Shown in pieces: positions 52,595-61,275 of a DNA stretch of 64,000 nucleotides (the stretch's first letter is position 1; every line of letters begins with the position of its first letter). This stretch comes from UBA7672 sp041398245 (lineage in GTDB: Bacteria; Pseudomonadota; Alphaproteobacteria; Caulobacterales; Hyphomonadaceae): NCBI GenBank assembly GCA_041398245.1, contig JAWKVC010000001.1, forward strand, positions 248,001 to 312,000. Reading direction: 5' to 3'. The position numbers were made by a program, and so were the translations under genes. The notes beneath the pieces are model-generated. The model ran no database searches, was not told the origin of the DNA, and worked only from the letters and a program-made list of their open reading frames with translations.

Positions 52595-54205
52595 ATGACG
52601 CAGACACTCGATATGGTGATCGTCGGAGCGGGATTCTCCGGTCTCTACATGCTGCACAAGGCGCGCGGCATGGGCCTGTCCGCCCGCGTCATCGAGGTCG
52701 GCAGCGGCGTCGGGGGCACATGGTTCTGGAACCGCTATCCCGGCGCGCGCGTCGATGTCGAAAGCCACGAATATTCCTACTCATTCTCTCCGGAACTGGA
52801 GACAGAATGGCAGTGGAAAGAACGCTACGCCGCCCAGCCCGAACTGCTGGGCTATCTCAACCACGTGGCCGACCGCTTCGATCTGAGACGCGACATCCAG
52901 CTGAATACGCGCGTCACGGAAGCGCGCTTTGACGAAGCAGCGCATCGCTGGCTGGTGACGACAGACAAGGGCGAGCGTATCTCCGCCCGCTACTGCATCA
53001 TGGCGACGGGCTGCCTGTCCTCGCCCAAGCAGATCGACATTCCCGGCGCAGACACATTCAAGGGCGAAGTCTACAACACGACCAACTGGCCGAAGGAGAA
53101 GGTCGACTTCCGCGGCAAGCGTGTGGGCGTCATCGGCACCGGCTCATCGGCCGTGCAGACCATCACCGAGATCGCGCCCGAGGTCGGCAGCCTGCACGTC
53201 TTTCAGCGCACGCCCTGTTTCAGCGTGCCGGCGCACAACGGCCCCGCCAATCCCGACGTGAGACGCAACTGGCTGGCCAATCGCGAAACCAACCGTCAGT
53301 CCGAACGCGAAAACCCGATCGGAATCCTGGCCGCAGTCGTCACCGACAAGATGGCGCTCGAAACGCCGCCCGAGGAACGCCGGCAAACCTACGAGGATCG
53401 CTGGACCAAGGGCGGCTTCGCTATCGGCGGCGCCTATGTCGACATGCTGATGGTCAAGGAAGCCAACGACACATTCGTCGACTTCATCGCCAACAAGGTC
53501 CGCAGCGTCGTCAAGGACCCCAAAACCGCCGAAAAGCTGATCCCGCGCACCTATCCGGTTGGCTCGAAGCGCATCTGCGTCGATACCGGCTACTTCCAGG
53601 TCTACAACCAGCCGAACGTCACGCTTGTCGACATCTCGCAGTCGCCGGTCACGGTCACGCCCAAGGGCGTGAAGACCGGTGATGCCGAATACGAATTCGA
53701 TTGCCTGATCTTCGCGCTGGGCTTTGACGCCATGACCGGCGCGCTTTCCAAAATCGACATTCGCGGTCGCAACGGCCAGACGCTGAAGGAGACATGGCAG
53801 GGCGGGCCGCGCACCTATCTCGGCCTCATGGTCTCGGGCTTTCCGAACCTGTTCCTTGTCACAGGCCCCGGCAGTCCGTCGGTCCTGTCCAACATGGTCG
53901 TCTCGATCGAACAGCATGTAGACTGGATCAGCAGCTGCATCGCCGCCATGGGCGAACGCCAGATGGACATGATCGAGGCATCGCCCGAAGCCGAGGCGGG
54001 CTGGATCGCGCACGTCAACGAAGTCGCCGACATGACGCTCTATCCGCAGGCCAACTCCTGGTATGTCGGCGCGAACATTCCCGGCAAGCCGCGCGTATTC
54101 ATGCCGTACCCCGGCGGCGTCGGCGTCTATCGCCAACTCTGCAACGACGTGGTCGCCAAGGGCTATGAGGGCTTCGTGATGTCGTCCTCAGCGCAGGCGG
54201 GCTAG
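52595..54205 (+). CDS. Baeyer-Villiger-type flavin monooxygenase with altered fingerprint
   Basis: The 536-residue protein has two Rossmann motifs (IVGAGFSGLYML near residue 10 and GVIGTGSSAVQT near residue 178) and the BVMO-type GGTWFWNRYPGARVD. In the fingerprint FxGxxxHxxxW(P/D) (residues 155-166) it reads FKGEVYNTTNWP: Asn161 (codon 53075-53077) takes the place of the normally invariant His. BVMOs convert ketones to esters or lactones with NADPH and O2. The change may weaken or alter activity, since this His matters for NADPH in known enzymes. The neighbours make keto-sugars plausible substrates, but no such BVMO is known to me. The 3' end overlaps the convergent DUF1080 gene by 4 bases. 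Confidence 0.82.
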   Translation: MTQTLDMVIVGAGFSGLYMLHKARGMGLSARVIEVGSGVGGTWFWNRYPGARVDVESHEYSYSFSPELETEWQWKERYAAQPELLGYLNHVADRFDLRRDIQLNTRVTEARFDEAAHRWLVTTDKGERISARYCIMATGCLSSPKQIDIPGADTFKGEVYNTTNWPKEKVDFRGKRVGVIGTGSSAVQTITEIAPEVGSLHVFQRTPCFSVPAHNGPANPDVRRNWLANRETNRQSERENPIGILAAVVTDKMALETPPEERRQTYEDRWTKGGFAIGGAYVDMLMVKEANDTFVDFIANKVRSVVKDPKTAEKLIPRTYPVGSKRICVDTGYFQVYNQPNVTLVDISQSPVTVTPKGVKTGDAEYEFDCLIFALGFDAMTGALSKIDIRGRNGQTLKETWQGGPRTYLGLMVSGFPNLFLVTGPGSPSVLSNMVVSIEQHVDWISSCIAAMGERQMDMIEASPEAEAGWIAHVNEVADMTLYPQANSWYVGANIPGKPRVFMPYPGGVGVYRQLCNDVVAKGYEGFVMSSSAQAG

Positions 54206-54999
54206 CGGGTCCGGAGGAGCTCGATCTTCCGGAACTCGACCGGGTTGCCCTCGCTCTGTACCGAGATCGATCCGCCATCCAGCATCAGCTTGCCGCCGGC
54301 CGCCTCCACCAACGGCTTCGAATTCGCCATGCGGCCTTCGGGATCGAGCTGGACAGCCGAATAGACCATCGTCACCTCGCCATTGATCAGCTGCGTCACT
54401 GTTCCATCGGCCGCCACATCGACTTCAAATGTAACCCACTCGCCATTCGGCTGAGCCGGCATCTTCGAATTGATGCAATGGGTCGTCTCCAGCTTTCCAT
54501 CAATCACGACATTCGTGCCCGGCGAACACATATTGCCGTTGAAACGCGTCTGGCCCGGCGCTGGCCCCAGAAGCTGCGCCTCGACCGACACCGGGAAGCT
54601 GTCCTCCACCGCCATGCTCTTCGGGTCCTGTCCGAAGATCATCACGCCGGAATTCGCAATGGCCCATGCGGGCGTGTCGGCCGGATGCGCTTCGAGGAAG
54701 CGATACTCCATCCGCAGTCGGTACGGACCGTAGATCGGCTCATTGTAGAAGAGGTGACCGAAACGCTCGCCGAACTGGTCGTACTTGTCGTAGCGAACGA
54801 CGATGGCGCCGTCCTCCACCCGAAAGGTGTCGCGATAGTTCTCGCCCAGCGGGAAACCGCGAATCTTCGGCGTCCACCCGTTCAGCGTCCGGCCGTCGAA
54901 CAGGGGCTCCCAGGCTTCGCCGCCCTGCGGCATCGCCGTACACCCGGCAACAGCCAACGCCAGCGCAGCAACGACAATACGACTCGAAAGCCTGGCCAT
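54202..54999 (-). CDS. DUF1080-family lipoprotein (3-keto-glycoside hydrolase-like)
   Basis: The 265-residue chain has a lipoprotein signal (VVAALALAVAGCTAMP). The mature jellyroll shows the DUF1080 landmarks: WEPLFDGRTLNGWTPK near the start, an NSGVMIFGQDP loop and a final GGSISVQSEGNPVEFRKIEL. Characterised members hydrolyse 3-keto-glycosides in the periplasm. This fits a preceding oxidation step by a GMC dehydrogenase. It is the only minus-strand gene in the locus. It shares the ~125-base gap at 55000-55125 with the divergent MFS gene. Confidence 0.85.
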   Translation of the reverse strand: MARLSSRIVVAALALAVAGCTAMPQGGEAWEPLFDGRTLNGWTPKIRGFPLGENYRDTFRVEDGAIVVRYDKYDQFGERFGHLFYNEPIYGPYRLRMEYRFLEAHPADTPAWAIANSGVMIFGQDPKSMAVEDSFPVSVEAQLLGPAPGQTRFNGNMCSPGTNVVIDGKLETTHCINSKMPAQPNGEWVTFEVDVAADGTVTQLINGEVTMVYSAVQLDPEGRMANSKPLVEAAGGKLMLDGGSISVQSEGNPVEFRKIELLRTR

Positions 55000-55125
55000 G
55001 GCGTCCTCTCCCTTGGTCCCGCGTCGATCTTGTAGACAGGCGCTGCCGCGCGGGTAACACTCGCCATCAGATCATGAGCCGACCGCTGGCGCGAGACCAG
55101 TTGCGGCCCAAGGGAGGACAATTAA

Positions 55126-56346
55126 GTGATCCAGGCGCGTCTCTTTCTGATGATGCTGCTCCAGCTTGCCATCTGGGGCGCATACATGCCGAAGCTGTAC
55201 CCATATATGGGTCTGCTGAAGTTCGAGGCGTGGCAGCAATCCCTCGTTGGCAGCGCATGGGGCATCGCCGCCATCATCGGCATCTTCTTTTCTAACCAGT
55301 TCGCGGACCGCAACTTCTCCGCCGAACGGTTCCTCGCCGCCAGCAACGTCATCGCCGGCGTGGCGCTTCTGGGCTGCGCCTCGTTTACCGACTTCTGGGC
55401 CTTCTTCGGCTGCTACCTGATCTTCAGCATGGTCTACGTGCCCTCAATGTCGGTCGCGAACTCCATCGCCTTCGCCAACCTCAGCGATCCCGCCAAGCAA
55501 TTCGGCGTCGTCCGCATGGGCGGAACGATCGGCTGGATCATGGTCAGCTGGCCCTTCTTCTTCCTGCTCAGCGCGCATGCGGGGGCGGAAGAAATCCGCC
55601 AGATATTCATTGTGTCCGCCATCGTCTCGTTTGTGTTCGCGGGCTACAGCCTCACGCTGCCTCACACGCCGCCAAATCGCGACGGCGCAGGAACCGACCC
55701 TCTCGCATGGCGCAAGGCGATCAAGCTGCTCGGCATTCCCGCCGTGCTCGTTCTCTTCATCGTCACCTTCATCGATAGCACCGTTCACAACGGCTACTTC
55801 ATGATGGTCGACGACTATCTCACCAAGCGCGTCGGCATCGACGCGAACGTCTCCATGCTTGTCCAGAGCCTGGGACAGGTCGCCGAGATCGTCACCATGT
55901 TCGTGCTGGGCTTCGTGCTGGTCCGGCTTGGGTGGAAGACCACGATGATCATCGGCGTGCTCGGTCATGCCGTACGCTTCCTGGCCTTCGCCTTCTTCCC
56001 CGATAGCGTTCCCACCGTCATCGCAGTGCAGCTTCTGCACGGCGTCTGCTACGCGTTCTTCTTTGCGACCGTATACATCTTCGTCGATGCGGCGTTCCCG
56101 AAGGATGTGCGCTCCAGCGCGCAGGGTCTGTTCAACCTGCTGATCCTTGGCGTCGGCGTCGTCTCGGCAAATTACCTGTTCGCGCCGCTGATGGCGCAGT
56201 GGACCGATCCGGTCACAACGATCATCGACTATCGCACGCTGTTCATCGTCCCGACCGGCATGGCTCTGGTCGCCGTGTTGCTTCTGGCCTTCTTCTTCCG
56301 CCCAGGCGAGCGGGCGCCAGCGCCCGCCAACATAGCGGCCGCATGA
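55126..56346 (+). CDS. MFS transporter, nucleoside:H+ symporter (NupG-like) type
   Basis: The start is GTG 55126, with GGGAGGA at a 7-base spacing. The 406-residue chain has twelve hydrophobic helices. The N-terminus IQARLFLMMLLQLAIWGAYMPKLYPYMG and the WGIAAIIGIFFSNQFADRNFSAERFLA region (described) match the NHS family rather than general sugar MFS. Substrate is unknown. In this locus a role in uptake of the released sugar or keto-sugar is a reasonable guess. The TIM-barrel gene follows 40 bases later. Confidence 0.8.
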   Translation: MIQARLFLMMLLQLAIWGAYMPKLYPYMGLLKFEAWQQSLVGSAWGIAAIIGIFFSNQFADRNFSAERFLAASNVIAGVALLGCASFTDFWAFFGCYLIFSMVYVPSMSVANSIAFANLSDPAKQFGVVRMGGTIGWIMVSWPFFFLLSAHAGAEEIRQIFIVSAIVSFVFAGYSLTLPHTPPNRDGAGTDPLAWRKAIKLLGIPAVLVLFIVTFIDSTVHNGYFMMVDDYLTKRVGIDANVSMLVQSLGQVAEIVTMFVLGFVLVRLGWKTTMIIGVLGHAVRFLAFAFFPDSVPTVIAVQLLHGVCYAFFFATVYIFVDAAFPKDVRSSAQGLFNLLILGVGVVSANYLFAPLMAQWTDPVTTIIDYRTLFIVPTGMALVAVLLLAFFFRPGERAPAPANIAAA

Positions 56347-56386
56347 CGTTGAAACCCGATGACCAGACCCGGACAAGGAGCGCAGC

Positions 56387-57352
56387 ATGACCAGCCTCTC
56401 CCGTCGCAGCTTTGTGCAGGCCATGTGCGCGGCCGGCGCGGCAACGCCTCTTGCGGCCGCGTGCCAGATCATGGCTAGCGGCCCCTTCTTCCAGCGCCGG
56501 GGCGCGGCCATCGGCATCCAGCTCTATACGCTGTCCGACATGCTCGCGGCCGACCTGGAAGGCGCCGTCAGCGGCGTTGCGCGCATCGGCTACCAGACCG
56601 TCGAGATCCCGTCCTACATGGGCAAGACCCCTGCACAGCTGCGCGAGATCTTCGACCGCCATGGCGTCAAGTGCACCGCCGCCCACATCGGCATGAGCCC
56701 GGGAACGGAGGCTGCACCGGGTCTGCGCGGCGACCTCGGCAAGCTCGCCGCCGATATGCACATCCTGGGCGCAACACATGTCTATGCGCCGGCGATGGCG
56801 GTGCCGACCGACATGGGCATGACGCCGAACCCGAACGAAGGCTTCGGCTTTGTCGTCCGCGTCGCCGAGGCGATGGGCGTCGATCGCTGGAAACGTCTGG
56901 CTGACGAACTCAGCGACATTGGCCGCAATCTCAAGGCAGGCGGCATCGGGTTCGGCTATCACAACCACAATTTCGAGTTCGCGAAGGCCGGCGACCGCAC
57001 TGGCTATGACGTCATCGTCCAGGAAAGCGATCCCGACGCCGTCTCGCTCGAACTCGATGTCGGCTGGGCCGCAGCGGCCGGACAGGATCCGGCAGAGCTA
57101 TTCGCGAAATACTCAGGCCGCTTCTCGGCCATGCACATCAAGGACATCAAGGCCTCCACCACGCCCAACATCGCGCTCAAGATGGACCCGTCCGATGTCG
57201 GCGCCGGCCGGCTCGACTGGAAGACGATCCTGCCGGCCGCCTACAAGGCAGGCGTGCGGAACTTCTTCCTTGAGCAGGAACCGCCTTTCGACAAACCAAG
57301 GATGGAAGCGGCGGAAAACGGATATAAGTTCCTCAGTACGCTGGAAGCCTGA
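56387..57352 (+). CDS. exported TIM-barrel sugar isomerase/epimerase-like protein
   Basis: The 321-residue chain has a Tat motif (SRRSFVQAM) and a lipobox (LAAAC), so it should be a Tat-exported lipoprotein. The AP-endonuclease-2/xylose isomerase-like barrel follows: IGIQLYTLSDML, YQTVEIPSYMG, FGYHNHNFEF, VSLELDVGWAAAAG, AMHIKDIKAS, NFFLEQEP. The His/Glu/Asp residues that would bind a metal are in place. Members include sugar isomerases and, in some pathways, 3-keto-glycoside lyases. The location outside the cytoplasm fits action next to the DUF1080 lipoprotein. Confidence 0.85.
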   Translation: MTSLSRRSFVQAMCAAGAATPLAAACQIMASGPFFQRRGAAIGIQLYTLSDMLAADLEGAVSGVARIGYQTVEIPSYMGKTPAQLREIFDRHGVKCTAAHIGMSPGTEAAPGLRGDLGKLAADMHILGATHVYAPAMAVPTDMGMTPNPNEGFGFVVRVAEAMGVDRWKRLADELSDIGRNLKAGGIGFGYHNHNFEFAKAGDRTGYDVIVQESDPDAVSLELDVGWAAAAGQDPAELFAKYSGRFSAMHIKDIKASTTPNIALKMDPSDVGAGRLDWKTILPAAYKAGVRNFFLEQEPPFDKPRMEAAENGYKFLSTLEA

Positions 57353-57374
57353 GCCAGAAGACGGGGAACACGCC

Positions 57375-58433
57375 ATGAAGACAATGAAGGGACCCGGCAT
57401 CTTCCTCGCGCAGTTCGTGGGGCCGGATGCGCCGTTCAATTCCCTGCCATCCATCGCGAAGTGGGCGGCGAAGAAGGGCTTCGTCGGCGTCCAGATCCCG
57501 ACCGGGGAAGCAGCCCTGTTCGATCTGCGCAAGGCGGCTGAAAGCGACGCCTACTGCGACGAGATCAAGGGCATTCTCAAGGATGTCGGCATGGAGGTGA
57601 CGGAACTCTCGACGCACCTGCAGGGCCAGCTCGTCGCCGTCCATCCCGCCTACGACACGCTGTTCGATGCCTTTGCGCCCGAGCGCGTGCGCGGCAATCC
57701 CAAGGCCCGTCAGGAATGGGCCGTCGATCAGCTGATGCTCGCCGCGAAGGCGTCGCGCCGTCTCGGCCTCAACGCCAGCGTAACCTTCTCGGGATCGCTC
57801 GCATGGCCCTATTTCTTTCCCTGGCCGCAGCGGCCGCCGGGCCTGTTTGAAACCGCCTTCGAGGAACTTGCGAAACGCTGGAAACCGATCCTCGACGCCT
57901 ACGAAGATGCCGGCGTCGATCTCTGCTACGAAATCCATCCGAGCGAAGACCTGTTCGACGGCACGACGTTCGAGATGTTCCTCGATCGCGTGAAGGGTCA
58001 CCGCCGCGCGAACATCCTGTTCGACCCGAGCCACTTCGTGCTGCAGCAGCTGAACTATCTCGACTACATCGACATCTATCACGAGCGGATCAAGATGTTC
58101 CACGTCAAGGACGCGGAGTTCAATCCGACCGGACGGCAGGGCGTCTATTCGGGATACGCGCCATGGCTTGAGCGCGCCGGGCGCTTCCGCTCGGTCGGCG
58201 ACGGGCAGGTCGACTTCAAGGGCATCTTCTCCAAGCTCGCCGGCTACGACTACGAAGGCTGGGCCGTGCTCGAATGGGAATGCTGCATCAAGCATCCTGA
58301 GGATGGCGCACGCGAAGGCGCAGCCTTCATCCGCGACCACATCATCCGCGTGACGCCCCGCGCCTTCGATGACTTCGCCGCCAGCGGAACGGACGAAGCC
58401 GCCAACCGGCGGCTTCTGGGGCTCGACCGTTGA
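57375..58433 (+). CDS. cytoplasmic TIM-barrel sugar isomerase/epimerase-like protein
   Basis: I placed the start at ATG 57375 (MKTMKGPGIFLAQFVG); a longer frame upstream overlaps the previous gene and is rejected. The 352 residues lack a signal peptide. The barrel strands include KGFVGVQIPTGEAALF, a VTELSTHLQGQLVAVHP, LCYEIHPSEDLFDG, ILFDPSHFVLQQLNYLDYI and KMFHVKDAEF, with Glu, Asp, His and Glu metal ligands. This is a different subgroup from the preceding exported copy. The stop overlaps the TTG start of the Gfo/Idh/MocA gene. Confidence 0.87.
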   Translation: MKTMKGPGIFLAQFVGPDAPFNSLPSIAKWAAKKGFVGVQIPTGEAALFDLRKAAESDAYCDEIKGILKDVGMEVTELSTHLQGQLVAVHPAYDTLFDAFAPERVRGNPKARQEWAVDQLMLAAKASRRLGLNASVTFSGSLAWPYFFPWPQRPPGLFETAFEELAKRWKPILDAYEDAGVDLCYEIHPSEDLFDGTTFEMFLDRVKGHRRANILFDPSHFVLQQLNYLDYIDIYHERIKMFHVKDAEFNPTGRQGVYSGYAPWLERAGRFRSVGDGQVDFKGIFSKLAGYDYEGWAVLEWECCIKHPEDGAREGAAFIRDHIIRVTPRAFDDFAASGTDEAANRRLLGLDR

Positions 58434-59572
58434 AGCGATTGCGACTGGGCATGGTCGGCGGCGGCGAAGGCGCCTTCATCGGCGCCGTTCATCGTATGGC
58501 CGCGCGACTGGATGGCCACTGGGATCTGGTCGCCGGCGCCTTCCAGTCTGATGCGGCCCGCTCCATCGCGTTCGGCCAGTCCATGGGACTCGATAGCGAT
58601 CGCTGCTACGGCGACTATGCCGCGATGGCCGCGGGCGAGGCAGGACGCGCGGACCGCATCGACGCAGTGGCGATCGTCACGCCCAACTCCACGCACGCTC
58701 CCGTCGCAAAGGCGTTTCTCGAAGCCGGCATCCCGGTGATCTGCGACAAGCCGCTGACCACCAACGGTGCGGACGCGCGCGATCTCTCTGCGACTGTCGA
58801 GCACTCTGGATTACCCTTCATCCTGACGCACAACTATTCCGGCTATCCCATGGCGCGACAGGCGCGAGCGATGATCGAGGCGGGCGAGCTCGGCGCGCTG
58901 CGCATCGTGCAGGTCGAATACGCGCAGGACTGGCTGGCGACCGACCTCTCCGGCAACAAACAGGCCGACTGGCGCGGCGATCCTTCCCGAGCAGGCCCCG
59001 GCGGCGCGCTGGGCGATATCGCGACGCACGCCTTCCAGCTCGCGGAATTTGTGACGGGCCTGAAGGCGCAGACGCTCGCGGCAGACCTCGCCGCCTTCGT
59101 TCCAGGCCGCAAGGTCGACGACAATGTCAACGTGATGCTCCGCTTTGGCGGCGGCGCGAAAGGCATGCTCTGGGCCAGCCAGGTCGCGACCGGCTCCGTC
59201 AACGGCCTGAAGCTCCGCGTCTTTGGTGACAAGGGCGGCCTCGAATGGTTTCAGGAAACGCCAGAGACCCTGCTGTTCACACCGCTCGGCGGTCAGGAAC
59301 GGATCATCCGCCGTGGCGGAGCAGGCGTCTCTGCATCCGCAACGCACGCCACGCGCATCCCGGGCGGCCATCCCGAAGGATATCTCGAAGGCTTCGCGCA
59401 GATTTATTCCGACGCCGCCGAACTGATCCGCGCCCATCAGGACAAGCGCGCGCCCGCGGCCTTTGCAACGCTCGCTCCGGGCATTGCGGATGGCCTGCGC
59501 GGCGTCGCCTTCATCGAGGCGGCCATCGCTTCATCGAAGGCGAATGGCGCGTGGACTGAACTCTCCGCCTGA
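58430..59572 (+). CDS. Gfo/Idh/MocA-family oxidoreductase
   Basis: The start is TTG 58430 (TTGA overlap with the stop of the isomerase gene). The Rossmann motif RLGMVGGGEGAFIGAVHRM, then VAIVTPNSTHAPVAKAFLEAGIPVICDKPLTTN, is typical; the usual EKP is DKP here. The C-terminal domain has DIATHAFQLAEFVTG with a catalytic His. With a TIM-barrel gene alongside, it may reduce or re-oxidise a 3-keto-sugar with NAD(H), as in known 3-keto-glycoside and inositol pathways. 380 residues is a normal length. Confidence 0.87.
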   Translation: MKRLRLGMVGGGEGAFIGAVHRMAARLDGHWDLVAGAFQSDAARSIAFGQSMGLDSDRCYGDYAAMAAGEAGRADRIDAVAIVTPNSTHAPVAKAFLEAGIPVICDKPLTTNGADARDLSATVEHSGLPFILTHNYSGYPMARQARAMIEAGELGALRIVQVEYAQDWLATDLSGNKQADWRGDPSRAGPGGALGDIATHAFQLAEFVTGLKAQTLAADLAAFVPGRKVDDNVNVMLRFGGGAKGMLWASQVATGSVNGLKLRVFGDKGGLEWFQETPETLLFTPLGGQERIIRRGGAGVSASATHATRIPGGHPEGYLEGFAQIYSDAAELIRAHQDKRAPAAFATLAPGIADGLRGVAFIEAAIASSKANGAWTELSA

Positions 59573-59582
59573 CCGCTCCGGC

Positions 59583-60353
59583 TCAGAACGAGAACTGCTC
59601 GCGCAGGATGCGTTCATCCAGCCCGTGGCCGTCGTCAAACAGCATGGTCAGCGGTTGCGACCTGTCCTCGCGAATGCTCACCCGCGCAACGTCGCGCACT
59701 TCCTGCGTATCCGCCGATGCTGAAACAGATCGCCGTTCCGCCTCGAGCACCTCGATCTCGACACGCGCATCATGGCGCAGCAGCGCCCCCCGCCACCGGC
59801 GCGGCCGGAAAGGCGAGATCGGCGTGAGCGCGAGCAGGTTGGCACCGATCGGCAGGATCGGCCCGTGCGCCGAAAGGTTGTAGGCCGTGGACCCGGCCGG
59901 CGTCGCGACGAGCACGCCGTCCGCCGCAAGATCCGCCAGCCGCACCCGCCCGTCGACGATGATCCGCAGATTGGCGGTCTGGGCCGTCTGGCGCAGCAGC
60001 GACACCTCGTTGATCGCACGCAGCGTGGATTCCTCGCCGTCGACCCGTGTCGCCTTCATCTCCAGCGGATGGATCACCACCCGCACGGCCGCATCGAGCC
60101 GCGCCGGAAGGTCCTCGTCGCTGTACTCGTTCATCAGAAAGCCGACCGTCCCCCGGTGCATGCCATAGACCGGGATACGGTCGCCGTATCGGCCGCGCAG
60201 CGTCTCCAGCATCCAGCCATCGCCGCCCAGCGCCACGATGACGTTGGCCTGCCCAAGCTCGGCCTGGCCATAGCGCCGGACCATCGCCTCCAGCGCCTGC
60301 CGCGCTTCCGGCTTGGCCGAAGCCGTGAAGTGGATTCTGGGCGCAGCGCTCAT
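59583..60353 (-). CDS. nadK: NAD kinase
   Basis: NadK makes NADP from NAD. The 256-residue chain has the GGDG motif in VIVALGGDGWML, then NEVSLLRQTA, VATPAGSTAYNLSAHGPI and LFDDGHGLDERI. It is convergent with the Gfo/Idh/MocA gene (10 bases). Short, like other alphaproteobacterial NAD kinases. Confidence 0.93.
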   Translation of the reverse strand: MSAAPRIHFTASAKPEARQALEAMVRRYGQAELGQANVIVALGGDGWMLETLRGRYGDRIPVYGMHRGTVGFLMNEYSDEDLPARLDAAVRVVIHPLEMKATRVDGEESTLRAINEVSLLRQTAQTANLRIIVDGRVRLADLAADGVLVATPAGSTAYNLSAHGPILPIGANLLALTPISPFRPRRWRGALLRHDARVEIEVLEAERRSVSASADTQEVRDVARVSIREDRSQPLTMLFDDGHGLDERILREQFSF

Positions 60354-60478
60354 CCGGATTCCCGCCTGGAGTTCAAGCTATAGGCCGGTTTTTGCCGGTT
60401 GACGACCAGCCATTGACCCAGCGCAAAGCTTCCCTCCCGCATCCGGGCGCCATAAACTCCATCGTGGAGGAACAGGTC

Positions 60479-61249
60479 ATGGCTGACGATTTCAAATCGG
60501 TTTCGATGAAACAGCGCGTCAGCGCCGAGGAGTGGCAGGCGAGGGTCGATCTTGCCGCGCTCTACCGTCTGGTCACCCTCTACGGGTGGGACGACATGAT
60601 CTTCACCCACATCTCGGCCCGGGTGCCGGGGCCCGAGCATCACTTCCTCATCAACCCGTATGGTTACTTCTTCAACGAGATCACGGCCTCCTCGCTGGTG
60701 AAGATCGATCTCGACGGCAACATCGTCGAGCCGACTGACCACATGATCAATCCGGCCGGCTTCACCATCCACTCGGCCGTCCACGCTGCCCGCGAGGATG
60801 CGAAGTTCGTGCTTCACCTGCATACCGATGCCGGTATTGCAGTCGCCTCCACCAAGGAAGGCCTCCTGCCGATCAGCCAGCATGCCCTGATTGTCCTGCC
60901 GAACCTTGCCTATCACGACTATGAAGGCATCGCGCTCGATCTCGACGAACGCGAGCGTCTCGTGCGCGACCTTGGCGACAAGAACGCCTTGCTGCTCTGG
61001 AACCACGGCACGCTCGCCGTCGGTTCAACGGCGGCCCAGTGCTGGATGCAGATCTTCTTCCTTGAGCGCGCTTGCCAGATCCAGGTGATGGCGTCGGCGC
61101 AGGGCCGCGACTACCTGCGTATGGCGCCGGATGAGGCCATTGCCACGGTGGCGGAACAGCAGGCGGCGGCTTCCGGCGTCGGGGCCATGCTGGCCTGGCC
61201 CGGCTGCCTCCGGAAGCTGGACCGCGAGTCGCCCGGCTACGACACCTGA
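60479..61249 (+). CDS. class II aldolase/adducin-family protein
   Basis: ATG 60479 follows GGAGG with an 8-base spacing. The 256 residues have the family core: LYGWDDMIFTHISARVPG, then a GYFFNEITASSLVKIDLDGN loop and the zinc ligands in VLHLHTDAG and LLWNHGTLAVG. Bacterial members include fuculose/rhamnulose-1-phosphate aldolases and ribulose-5-phosphate epimerases. The long C-terminal helices without sugar-phosphate loops are typical of the uncharacterised adducin-like subgroup, so no substrate is assigned. Confidence 0.85.
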   Translation: MADDFKSVSMKQRVSAEEWQARVDLAALYRLVTLYGWDDMIFTHISARVPGPEHHFLINPYGYFFNEITASSLVKIDLDGNIVEPTDHMINPAGFTIHSAVHAAREDAKFVLHLHTDAGIAVASTKEGLLPISQHALIVLPNLAYHDYEGIALDLDERERLVRDLGDKNALLLWNHGTLAVGSTAAQCWMQIFFLERACQIQVMASAQGRDYLRMAPDEAIATVAEQQAAASGVGAMLAWPGCLRKLDRESPGYDT

Positions 61250-61275
61250 GCCAGCGCTGATCCGGGGGGACAAGC

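Noticed and set aside
56850..57374. Upstream extension of the second TIM-barrel ORF
   Set aside because: Overlaps the first TIM-barrel gene out of frame with Arg/Ser-rich, non-protein-like composition; ATG 57375 is the real start.
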